From positions 1 to 64,000 of the forward strand of contig NZ_JAJSLX010000003.1 of NCBI RefSeq assembly GCF_021290925.1: a stretch of DNA of 64,000 bases. The letters run 5' to 3'. Position numbers and translations under genes: made by a program. This DNA is from Sessilibacter corallicola (lineage in GTDB: Bacteria > Pseudomonadota > Gammaproteobacteria > Pseudomonadales > Cellvibrionaceae). Below, one piece after another: positions 14,731 to 22,016 of this stretch (position 1 is the stretch's first letter; each line of letters opens with the position of its first letter). A model generated the notes under the pieces. The model was given only the letters and a program-made list of their open reading frames with translations, had not been told where the DNA came from and searched no databases.

Positions 14731-15534
14731 GTGTCAGAAGTCTTGATGCCCATAGGGCGATTTTCTAAAAGTTGTCGCTTAACGGTCAAAGCACTGCGCC
14801 ATTACGACGATATTGGTCTGTTGAAGCCCGCTTTTGTTGAACCTCAAACAGGGTATCGTTATTACACTCAACATCAAGCTAAGAAAGCGGTCCTTATCAG
14901 TATGTTGCGTTCGTTGGATATTGCCATTCCAACCATTGAGCAGTTGTTGGTGGCCGACGACAGAGAATTTGGAGTTCTCTTAGAGGTAGAACAAGCTCGC
15001 ATATTGAAGGAAATGAGCAGGCAGCAACAAATTCTGCAATCCATAAAACGTATGAGTCAAAAAGGCGAGTTAATCCCCTACGAAATCGCTATAAGAACTG
15101 AGCCATCTTATATGGTGGCGCAGTTATCTTGCCGGTCAGCTCTGGATCGCCTTGTGGAAGATGGAAGCAGATTGATCTATCAGCTCTACGATATTTTACA
15201 GCACGAGGGGAGAGGTTTCGAAGATCCGGTTATGTGCATCAACCGTGACCCCGATAAAAAAGGGGAAGTAATTATTGACGCTTGCATTGGCGTTAAAAAA
15301 CCATACCCACAAACTCATTCCGCCAGTATTGTCGATATTCCGGGCGGAACGGTTGCATGGTTAACTCATAAAGGTTCCTATAGCGAACTTGGACTCGCCT
15401 ATAATTCCCTGTTTGCTTGGAGCCAGGAGTTTGGCTATCAACAGCGCGATGCAATGAGAGAGATCTATAAAAATGATCCCTCAGAAGTCAGCGAGGACGA
15501 ATTAATTACTGAAGTCATATTACCCATTGAGTAG
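14731..15534 (+). CDS. MerR-family transcriptional regulator with GyrI-like effector domain
   Basis: A 267-residue regulator. Residues 5-72 are a winged MerR helix-turn-helix (IGRFSKSCRLTVKALRHYDDIGLLKP, then the GYRYYT motif). A dimerisation helix covers about 80-115. A GyrI-like small-molecule-binding domain spans about 120-267 and ends ITEVILPIE. Such proteins (BltR, BmrR class) activate export or detoxification genes by twisting 19-bp promoters, and such a promoter lies at 14,192. The start is GTG 14731 with GAGGAG upstream. It forms an operon with the preceding VOC gene. The inducer is unknown, probably an amphipathic or cationic compound by family. Confidence 0.92.
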   Translation: MSEVLMPIGRFSKSCRLTVKALRHYDDIGLLKPAFVEPQTGYRYYTQHQAKKAVLISMLRSLDIAIPTIEQLLVADDREFGVLLEVEQARILKEMSRQQQILQSIKRMSQKGELIPYEIAIRTEPSYMVAQLSCRSALDRLVEDGSRLIYQLYDILQHEGRGFEDPVMCINRDPDKKGEVIIDACIGVKKPYPQTHSASIVDIPGGTVAWLTHKGSYSELGLAYNSLFAWSQEFGYQQRDAMREIYKNDPSEVSEDELITEVILPIE

Positions 15535-15766
15535 CTATTACATGGTTTCTTATAAATAATTACTTATTTAAAAATCAACAAAAATAATCACACATATTTT
15601 AATTTTTACTTAACTCAAAAGAAAATTTCTCCAGTTAGTCGTCAGTTGCGAGCATGCAATTAGAATACTTCAGAGTGTTAAAAAATCCCTTTACTTGCTG
15701 TGTGATGTGTATCTATGATGAGCCGACAGCATTTGTTGAGACGTTTTGGTAAAGGAGAAAAATTAT

Positions 15767-16162
15767 ATGATTCCTACAACAATAGAAAAATGGCATTTAC
15801 TGGTAAAAACTAAAAATACTGATTTGCTGGATGAAATACTTGCAGATGACGTAAACATGCATTCGCCTGTAGTTCACACAGTGCAAAAGGGAAAAGAAAT
15901 CACCAAAATGTATCTGTCTGCGGCCTCTAAAACGTTATGTAACAATACATTTAAATATGTGCGAGAAGTATACGATAAAGATTTTGCATTGTTGGAATTT
16001 GAAACTGAAATTGACGGAATTTCAGTCAATGGTGTCGATATGATCTCATTAAATCCTGATGGAAAAATTTCAGACTTTAAAGTTATGGTTCGTCCGTTAA
16101 AAGGGATTAATGTCGTCCATCAAGTTATGGGAGAAGCTCTGAGTGCCATGCAAAGACGTTAA
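15767..16162 (+). CDS. SnoaL-like / NTF2-like protein
   Basis: A 131-residue protein with the NTF2 cone fold pattern. A leading helix has a TIEKWHLLVKTKNTDLLDEIL segment followed by ADDVNMHSPVV; the strands after it include FALLEFETEIDGISVNGVDMI and end in KISDFKVMVRP. Family members are ketosteroid-isomerase-like enzymes or ligand-binding proteins. The role here is not predictable. The start is ATG 15767, with a strong AAAGGAG; the upstream GTG frame is less likely. It lies 232 bases from the MerR gene and is probably independently transcribed. Confidence 0.82.
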   Translation: MIPTTIEKWHLLVKTKNTDLLDEILADDVNMHSPVVHTVQKGKEITKMYLSAASKTLCNNTFKYVREVYDKDFALLEFETEIDGISVNGVDMISLNPDGKISDFKVMVRPLKGINVVHQVMGEALSAMQRR

Positions 16163-16373
16163 GTTGCTCTCAGCTAAAGCTTTAGTACAAATGCTTATTT
16201 TTAATCGAAAATTTAAACTTAGGAAGCGGTGTAACTTACTGAGAGGTGTTTAGCTTTTCGGTATATTGAATATCACTGAACTAAAGTATTAAGTTGTGAT
16301 TTTTGTTATTAATCATCTGTTATTATCATTAGGCAGGCTGATTTCGTTTCTGCTTTTATTTCTCGAATTTTAG

Positions 16374-16404
16374 CTCTTAAACGGGCTGAATTCATGATAA
16401 ATTG
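16374..16404 (+). promoter_or_regulatory. recurrent promoter-like element, copy 5
   Basis: CTCTTA, an 18-base spacer, then TGATAAATT, 38 bases before the RDD gene. About 100 bases upstream (16,277-16,292) is TGAACTAAAGTATTAA, which also accompanies copy 1. Confidence 0.5.
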
Positions 16405-16441
16405 AATCTCAATTAAAACCGTTCAAGCTCTTAGACGTAAA

Positions 16442-17152
16442 ATGCAGTTTGAATTGGAACAATACGTGCTTATTGAGAGAATCTTTATGGAATCAGATCC
16501 AGATTACAGCGACTACTCGCTGGATGAGCTCCTAGATGCCCAAAGTCATATTGATTCGCAAAAATACCCTGAAAGAGCCAAAAGTATTGAATTGGCCATT
16601 TCAGTAAAAATTAATGATTCAGAATTCAAAGATAAATTAAAACTGCAAAAAGAAGAAGAAAAATATTTTACTTTTGCTCCTAGATTGTTTGCGGCGGTAG
16701 TGGACAGCCTATTAATCAGTATCCTCTCAGCCGTGCTAACTTACGTTATTACTTTGAGTGATGGCGGCTTACGGACCATTATAGGTTATGTAGACATCAT
16801 CCAATTCGCTGCTTATTCAATTGCGCTTCATACTCTCTACGGTCAAACTCTTGGGAAAATGCTAACTGGCGTTAAGGTTGTTACCCTTGAATCAGAAACA
16901 GCTATTAGTTTTAAACATGCTTTTCTCAGAGATTGTGTGCCTATAGTTATGCTGGTAGTTTTAATTATGGTGTCAGTTTTTATTCCAGTTGGCGCAGAAA
17001 ATCAAACTCCAGAGTGGCTTCTTTATACAATGTCGATTTTAGGTATTGCTTATTTGATTTGGCACTTTTTAGAAATCGTAACAATGTTATTCAATGATAA
17101 AAATAGAGCATTGCATGATTTTATTGCAGGTACCGTTGTTGTTCGCGTATAG
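16442..17152 (+). CDS. RDD-family membrane protein
   Basis: A 236-residue protein. The N-terminal 75 residues are soluble, acidic and helical (residues 20-32 are rich in Asp). An RDD domain then has its signature residues: Arg and Asp in APRLFAAVVDSLLI, then GQTLGKMLTGVKVV, and RALHDFIAGTVVV at the end. Four membrane helices are likely. RDD proteins are thought to be ion or small-solute carriers, with direct evidence only in a few. The ATG could be 16442 or 16487. The promoter-like element copy 5 lies 38 bases upstream. Confidence 0.85.
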   Translation: MQFELEQYVLIERIFMESDPDYSDYSLDELLDAQSHIDSQKYPERAKSIELAISVKINDSEFKDKLKLQKEEEKYFTFAPRLFAAVVDSLLISILSAVLTYVITLSDGGLRTIIGYVDIIQFAAYSIALHTLYGQTLGKMLTGVKVVTLESETAISFKHAFLRDCVPIVMLVVLIMVSVFIPVGAENQTPEWLLYTMSILGIAYLIWHFLEIVTMLFNDKNRALHDFIAGTVVVRV

Positions 17153-17267
17153 CCATTTTAATGATGTTAATTAGCAGGGTTGATTAGATATATAAGTGGG
17201 TAATTTACGTATGACAAATAAAGGTTTTAAGATCACCCAAAAAGAAAGTCCAGGGAAAAGCTAACAG

Positions 17268-17645
17268 ATGGTATTGCTAGTTTTTATCGTTTTGATGTTA
17301 TTAGTTTTTGGAACAATACCATTGTGGGTTGTATATCTTACCCAGCGTGAAGGGAGTATATGTCAATGGCGACCAAAACTCAGCAAGAAATTGAGGACCC
17401 GCTTAGTTTTCATTTTGTTGTTATTGTATGTAATTACAAGTATAAAACTAGGTAAAATTAATGCTTCTGGCTGGATTTTGATCTCCATTATATGGTCTTA
17501 TGTTCTTTATATTGCTATTGCATATTTAGCCGATAAAGATATGGTATTACCTCACGGAATACTTTATTCAGGGAAAAATTTGGGGTTGCGTATTACCGCT
17601 TTTTTATTCTCTTTGATAATGCTTGTAGTATTGGCAATTATCTGA
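17268..17645 (+). CDS. membrane protein of unknown function, 125 residues
   Basis: Four predicted membrane helices, at about residues 2-24, 44-60, 67-85 and 106-125, with basic residues (QWRPKLSKKLRTR) on a cytoplasmic loop. A 17-codon frame (17,211-17,264) ends just before its ATG and might be a leader or the remains of a longer N-terminus. No family is recognised. It lies between the RDD gene and another small membrane-protein gene, but the gaps (about 115-140 bases) leave the transcription unit unclear. Confidence 0.55.
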   Translation: MVLLVFIVLMLLVFGTIPLWVVYLTQREGSICQWRPKLSKKLRTRLVFILLLLYVITSIKLGKINASGWILISIIWSYVLYIAIAYLADKDMVLPHGILYSGKNLGLRITAFLFSLIMLVVLAII

Positions 17646-17782
17646 AGATATGCCTTGTTTTTTGGTTTTGCTAAGCAAAGAGATTAATTTTAATCGTATA
17701 GTTAATCTTACTATTTTACCGTTTTCGCCCCAGTTTTAATTGCAAGCTAAATCGACACTAACTAAATTTTTTTGAGAAAGAT

Positions 17783-18079
17783 ATGTCTGTTTTGTGGGTT
17801 ATTATAGGTACTATTTTCCAGCTGATGCTTTCAATGTTTACCTTTATGTTAGCTGCGGTTGTTGGTGGATCCTTTGCTAATGGTAATGATTTGTCTGAAT
17901 CTAAATTGAAAGTTCTTAATCTTTCTTTATTTGTTTTACCTGGCCTCTGTATCGTGGCTGCTGGTATTGTGATTTATCAGTTTTTCAGTGGCGGTACAAA
18001 TAATTCATATTTTTGGTACGGATTGCCTGTTATAGGAGTAATGCTGTATTTTATGTTTCTGAAAAAAATTTTAGATTAA
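17783..18079 (+). CDS. small membrane protein, 98 residues
   Basis: Three hydrophobic segments, at about residues 5-28, 45-68 and 78-95, the first rich in Phe and Met and the second ending in GIVIYQFF. GAGAAAGAT precedes ATG 17783. The overall layout is that of small predicted inner-membrane proteins. No family is identified, and there are no charged motifs suggesting an enzyme. Confidence 0.55.
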   Translation: MSVLWVIIGTIFQLMLSMFTFMLAAVVGGSFANGNDLSESKLKVLNLSLFVLPGLCIVAAGIVIYQFFSGGTNNSYFWYGLPVIGVMLYFMFLKKILD

Positions 18080-18444
18080 AGACTAATCTCTATGGATTAC
18101 TATTTATTTGGGAGTAAATCATAACCAAAGTTTTCGTATTTTAACGGTATTTTACTGAGAAAAATTGTTATTCTCAGAATTTATAGCTTCAGTAAACTAA
18201 AGTATTAGCCTAGTTTAACTGGGGTAAAAAGAGTAATAAGTCACCAGTTATAAGGTTTTTTATTCAGAAAACCTTCTACAAACCTCCTTTAGTAATTCTA
18301 TAATGTTCGCTCAGAAATAATGTCATTGTAAATGTTGATGTTAGTCGTATCTCATCCCGTAATTTCTCTACATCGTATGGCAATATGCGCTAAACTTGTA
18401 ATCCAGTGATTGACTCTGCATTCAATGATAAGTGGCTAAATATT
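18080..18444 (+). other. intergenic region with the ACTAAAGTATTA motif
   Basis: No gene is seen. TAAACTAAAGTATTAG lies at 18,193-18,208. It has one change from the copies at 4087 and 16277. Two more repeats are visible: AACCTTCT/AGAAAACC near 18,255-18,285, and an imperfect hairpin ACTGAGAAAAATTGTTATTCTCAG at about 18,154-18,178. No promoter-like element of the CTCTYA type was found here. Confidence 0.45.
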
Positions 18445-18936
18445 ATGGGCTTAATGGTTAAATTATTTTCTTTTCTGGTTGTTGTTGGTATTGCGGGGCT
18501 GTTTGTGTTGAAAAAGCCAGATGGTACACCTTGGTTATCGCTCAGTGATTTCACTCCTGATACAAACTCCATTACTCAATCTATTAATGACGTTATCCCC
18601 GAGACTGACGACAACACTCGCGATCTAGTCCCCGTTTACAAATGGAAAGATTCACAAGGCAATTGGCAGTTCTCCAATGTGCCTCCAGAGGGTATTGCGA
18701 CGAATGAGGTATTAATAAGTACTGATGCCAATAGGGGCGCCGCCCCGGTGCCATCTCAAAATAGCGGGATAATCCCAGAATCTTTGAAAAACGGTAAAGC
18801 TGTTTTGATCGGCGAGAATGAAGCGTCGCCAAGCTTTGTTGCTCCTGATCAAATTCCTACATTAATTAACGACGCCAAAGATGTACAAGGACTTATGGAT
18901 AATCGACAGCAGCAATTGGATTCTGCGATTAAATAG
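18445..18936 (+). CDS. DUF4124-domain membrane-anchored protein
   Basis: About 163 residues. An N-terminal membrane helix (FSFLVVVGIAGLFVLKK) is followed by a periplasmic chain containing the DUF4124 motif VYKWKDSQGNWQFSNVPP at about residues 63-80. DUF4124 proteins are small periplasmic or lipoprotein-like factors of unknown function, common in gammaproteobacteria. The remainder is low in complexity and rich in Asn, Asp, Gln and Ser. ATG 18445 is preferred over GTG 18406, because the hydrophobic segment begins right after it. No clear operon partner is present. Confidence 0.8.
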   Translation: MGLMVKLFSFLVVVGIAGLFVLKKPDGTPWLSLSDFTPDTNSITQSINDVIPETDDNTRDLVPVYKWKDSQGNWQFSNVPPEGIATNEVLISTDANRGAAPVPSQNSGIIPESLKNGKAVLIGENEASPSFVAPDQIPTLINDAKDVQGLMDNRQQQLDSAIK

Positions 18937-19276
18937 GTTAAAAATGCATTTTATACAAAAATCAAAGTGTAGAGTGGGTCATGCTCACTTGTTACACTTT
19001 GATATTACATTAGGCTTTTCAGAGTTAAGCTTAATTGTGTCACTAGCCTCCAGAGCGAATCACACGAATTTCCGGCCTTTTACGCGACTCTTCCTACAAA
19101 TAAGCTTGATTATTAAAGTTTGTTGTCAAACCGTTTAATCTTATTTGAATTTTTATCGATAACTATGTCTTATTGACTGTCGCTTGGTGTATTTAACGAC
19201 TGATTTAGGTTGCGTTGAAAATTTTAGTATTACTAATCGGTGAAATCCGAATGATAAATATTATTCAGTTGGCCTG
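18937..19276 (+). other. intergenic region before the small-RNA promoter
   Basis: No convincing gene. A frame from 18,881 to 19,138 is mostly a shadow of the preceding gene and reads as random composition. Near 18,964-19,001 the sequence AAAGTGTAGAGTGG...TTACACTTT forms an imperfect inverted repeat that may end the upstream transcript. Confidence 0.4.
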
Positions 19277-19305
19277 TTGACAGACTCTAAATGGCGGCCT
19301 AAGAT
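19277..19305 (+). promoter_or_regulatory. strong sigma-70 promoter for the candidate small RNA
   Basis: TTGACA (19,277-19,282), exactly 17 bases, TAAGAT (19,300-19,305). The -35 box is perfect and the -10 box has four of six consensus bases. It is followed within 120-150 bases by a clear intrinsic terminator and no reading frame. Confidence 0.75.
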
Positions 19306-19311
19306 CACTCC

Positions 19312-19451
19312 ATGATTTATATTAATTTCACCACTACAGATACCTATTGCACCCAAACAACCACTCGATGGCTGGGGGAGCTACTGCTTGTGTGAAATTA
19401 AAGTCCTATCACCAAGAAAGCCCTCCCAGCCTGCTGCGAGGGCTTTTTTTT
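19312..19451 (+). ncRNA. candidate structured small RNA, about 140 nt
   Basis: A transcript from the promoter at 19,277 would run about 140 nt to a rho-independent terminator. TTAATTTCAC (19,322-19,331) pairs perfectly with GTGAAATTAA (19,392-19,401). Inside this stem a nested helix CCCA..ACCA / TGG..TGGG can form around 19,360-19,385, with a GGGGGA segment on its 3' side. The terminator hairpin then follows. No open frame of note lies inside. No known family (6S, 4.5S, RsmY/Z, Spot 42) fits by eye. Alternatively it is a riboswitch-like leader that attenuates the globin gene 64 bases beyond the terminator. Confidence 0.6.
19418..19451 (+). terminator. intrinsic terminator of the candidate small RNA
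   Basis: AAGCCCTC, a 12-base loop region, GAGGGCTT, then seven or more T. It is a textbook hairpin plus T-run. Confidence 0.85.
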
Positions 19452-19514
19452 ACCAAAAATTTAGTGATAAGGCTTAAATATGAACACGTGTAGACAAAAA
19501 TTAGGAGCAGAGCA

Positions 19515-19874
19515 GTGAGTGAATCATTATATGAGCGATTAGGTAGAACGGAAGGAATTACCAAAATTGCCAGTGATCTTGTTGATCTTCATGTTTCAAA
19601 TCCCGTGATAGCGCCTAGATTTGCTGACTCCTGTAGAGAGGTTTTGAAAAAAGGGGCATCTGCATTTTTTATTGCAGGCACCGGTGGTCCACAGCTCTAC
19701 GAAGGGAAAGACATGTTAGAAACTCACCGAGGTATGAATATTTCTGAAAGAGAATTCATTGCAACTCTAGACGATGTTCTAAAAACGTTAGAGAAAAACA
19801 ACGTTGCTCAACGTGAACAGGAAGAGGTTTTATTTGTACTGTATGGTATGAAGTCTGACATTGTTTTTGTTTAG
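19515..19874 (+). CDS. group 1 truncated haemoglobin-like protein
   Basis: A 119-residue protein. It starts SLYERLGRTEGITKIASDLVDLH, has FIAGTGGPQLYEGKDMLETHRGMNIS in the middle and ends with FVLYGMKSDIV. These match group 1 truncated haemoglobins, with the proximal haem ligand being His in ETHRGM. Group 1 members bind O2 and NO and can detoxify NO. The distal pocket departs from the norm: the B10 Tyr region reads DLVDLH. Haem binding is therefore likely and NO chemistry uncertain. The start is GTG 19515, with AGGAGCAG upstream. The structured RNA ends 64 bases earlier. Confidence 0.82.
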   Translation: MSESLYERLGRTEGITKIASDLVDLHVSNPVIAPRFADSCREVLKKGASAFFIAGTGGPQLYEGKDMLETHRGMNISEREFIATLDDVLKTLEKNNVAQREQEEVLFVLYGMKSDIVFV

Positions 19875-20055
19875 ATACTCTATTTAACAACATGTAACTG
19901 ATTAAAACACACAGGAGTGGCTAGGCTGCTCTTGTGTATTTATCTTAAGAAATTAATCCGATTTGAATGGGTGAAGTTGGCCAACGTAAGTGAGCTACCC
20001 TTATTCGGATTTAAGTAATTAAATAATACGCTTTTATAGTTTTTGGAGAATTAAA

Positions 20056-20508
20056 TTGGAATTAAGAATTGTTTCAGAAAAAGTCATTAGCGGACTCACT
20101 GCCAGAACAAATAATAAAGCAGAAATGAGCTCTAACGGAAAAATACCGGCTCTATGGCAATTGTTTGATAAAACTGTATCCGTCGACTACAAACAGGGTG
20201 AACGTGTATACGGTGTCTATTTCAATTATGAATCTGATCACAATGGTATGTTCACGGTCTTAGCCGGCTTTGATGGTCAATCATATCCGGAGGGAAAAAA
20301 TATAGAGCAAGTTATTATCCCTGGGTCGAAATATTTGGTGTTTTCTAAAAAGGGCGATATGCCACAAATTGCTATTGATGCTTGGACGGAAGTATGGGAG
20401 TACTTTTCTGAAGATAATCCTGAATATCAACGGCTATTTTCAACGGATTTTGAGTTTTACCCAAACGAGAAAGAAATAGAAATTCATATTGCTGTTAGGT
20501 GTTTGTAG
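20056..20508 (+). CDS. GyrI-like small-molecule-binding protein
   Basis: A 150-residue stand-alone GyrI-like (AraC effector-binding) domain. It starts RIVSEKVISGLTARTNN, with IPALWQLFDKTVS and VYGVYFNYESDHNGMFTVLAGF in the middle and a final TDFEFYPNEKEIEIHIAV. Conserved glutamates near the end form the ligand-pocket acid in this fold. Stand-alone members bind or hydrolyse cationic or cyclopropanoid compounds, or inhibit DNA gyrase (E. coli SbmC). The start is TTG 20056 with GGAGAATT upstream. It is likely to share a transcript with the following gene, 40 bases on. Confidence 0.85.
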   Translation: MELRIVSEKVISGLTARTNNKAEMSSNGKIPALWQLFDKTVSVDYKQGERVYGVYFNYESDHNGMFTVLAGFDGQSYPEGKNIEQVIIPGSKYLVFSKKGDMPQIAIDAWTEVWEYFSEDNPEYQRLFSTDFEFYPNEKEIEIHIAVRCL

Positions 20509-20548
20509 CCTAACGGTATTCTCATGATTTATTCGGAGCTATAAAGTA

Positions 20549-20962
20549 ATGACAATAGAGATATGTTTGTACAGTCTAGATCAAACTGCACTTATTATTC
20601 TTAATGATCAAGGGGTTACTTATCATAACCAAACAGGTGGAGGGCTTTGCGCACAACCTAGGGCACGAGGAATACTAGCGCCAATTTCAAATGACCCTGC
20701 GTTGAGTAACTTACATAGAGGTTCTTTGTACTACAAGCTAACTGAAATTTGTCGAGATATTGTTGGTTTTGATACTAAGCTCGCTGATCAAATTGATGAA
20801 TTACTGAAGAAAGAAATATCTTTCGATTGTATAAAAGTCGATAGAACAAGGTTAGATGAATCTATGGAAGCCTGGGTATATGTTGTCGTTGGAGCTGAAT
20901 CAATTAATCTGGTTGGCTTTGATGAATGTAAAGCAATATTAACGTGGCCGAACAGCGACTGA
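20549..20962 (+). CDS. hypothetical protein, possibly DUF6210
   Basis: A 137-residue soluble protein. The opening CLYSLDQTALIILNDQGVTYHNQTGGG resembles the DUF6210 pattern of a strand followed by GVxYxNQTGG. ARGILAPISNDPALSNL follows at the expected place. The rest is helical, ending in a short strand and IVG-type residues. The family is small, cytoplasmic and of unknown chemistry, and members often lie among immunity genes. My assignment rests on memory of the motif and should be treated as tentative. It lies 40 bases after the GyrI-like gene. Confidence 0.55.
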   Translation: MTIEICLYSLDQTALIILNDQGVTYHNQTGGGLCAQPRARGILAPISNDPALSNLHRGSLYYKLTEICRDIVGFDTKLADQIDELLKKEISFDCIKVDRTRLDESMEAWVYVVVGAESINLVGFDECKAILTWPNSD

Positions 20963-21290
20963 GAGCAATTGGTACCGATTTAAAGTCATCATCACAGATT
21001 ATTTTAACGCAATGCCGAATTGTCCAAAAAAGCCATCATTAAATTTTGATTTACCTCAGAATTTAAGATAATTGTATTCATTGCTGTCAATAAAAAGGTG
21101 CCAATTCTCTTAAATCTCTAGCTGCAGAAATAGTCTTCCCAAAGTACACAGATCTGTGTATTGTTTAAATTCTACCAATTTATGTTGGTAAAAAGCGTTT
21201 ATATATCTACTTGAAATAAGTTCGAATACCACCTGATAGCTTTTTTGTTATTAATTATTTGAATGTGCATTCCTATGAGGGGAGGCTATT
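20963..21290 (+). other. intergenic region with two palindromes
   Basis: No gene. It holds TACACAGATCTGTGTA (21,145-21,160), a perfect 16-bp palindrome, and TACCAA-TTTATG-TTGGTA (21,173-21,190), an 18-bp dyad, about 100-150 bases upstream of the secreted-protein gene. Confidence 0.6.
21145..21190 (+). promoter_or_regulatory. paired palindromes, candidate operators
   Basis: Two independent dyads 12 bases apart, TACACAGATCTGTGTA and TACCAA-N6-TTGGTA, in the leader of the gene at 21,291. Such close pairing suggests regulator binding sites; no matching regulator is known from the sequence. Confidence 0.4.
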
Positions 21291-21869
21291 TTGAAAAAAT
21301 ACGCTTATTTTTCTATTGGGGTTTGGTTGTTGATGTATGGGCAATTATCCCATGCCAATGCTTGCGATAACGCCTGGGATACATGGATAGACAACATGTA
21401 TGCCGACATGAAGTTTAATTATAATGACCATTCTGTAAAAATTTCTCAAGGAAAAGAATTAGAGCTTTTTCGGCAATATTTGTCTAATGCCGAAGTTGTG
21501 GTATCCGATTTAAATCGACTTATAAGTCTTAGCAGTAATCAGGAATTACTTCGGAAACTTCGTCGTATTCAAGATGATTACTATACCATTGCAGATATGG
21601 GGCGCTTGAGTTACGCCATAATTCTGGCAGAAAAAAGAAACAATACCGATTTGTTTTTTGGTGCTGTAAAAGGTATTTACAAAGACAGATTTAAACATTT
21701 GGCTTTGCCATTATTAAATAGAGCCGCAATTGAATATAGGAAATATCAAATTAGAGAAACGAAAATAGATGAAGAAATGGCTGCTCGTAAACGAATATTA
21801 GATTCATACCGGTCGATGTTTGATTCTGTTTCGGGAAGATTAAAGTTCGAATATATTCCGTGTTTTTAA
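21291..21869 (+). CDS. secreted hypothetical protein, 192 residues
   Basis: A probable signal peptide (residues 1-23, KKYAYFSIGVWLLMYGQLSHA-N) is followed by a mature chain with Cys25 and a second Cys at the far C-terminus, which could form a disulphide, and long amphipathic helices (about 60-170). No family is recognised. The start is TTG 21291, with GAGGGGAGG 6-14 bases upstream. The next gene to the right is convergent, so the transcript ends around 21,870-22,016. Two palindromes lie in its leader. Confidence 0.6.
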   Translation: MKKYAYFSIGVWLLMYGQLSHANACDNAWDTWIDNMYADMKFNYNDHSVKISQGKELELFRQYLSNAEVVVSDLNRLISLSSNQELLRKLRRIQDDYYTIADMGRLSYAIILAEKRNNTDLFFGAVKGIYKDRFKHLALPLLNRAAIEYRKYQIRETKIDEEMAARKRILDSYRSMFDSVSGRLKFEYIPCF

Positions 21870-22016
21870 TGATATATCAATAAAGTGCGTGTTTCTATTT
21901 TTTGGCCATTCTTATCAGCGTCTGTTTTTACGTAATGCAAGTCAGAAAAGATCTTTCGAAAACTTTCAGATAATAATAAGAAATTCAATGGAATCCGTTC
22001 AAAAAAATCACTGGTT

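Noticed and set aside
18881-19138. 85-codon frame downstream of the DUF4124 gene
   Set aside because: Overlaps the DUF4124 gene end and shows random composition with no supporting start signal.
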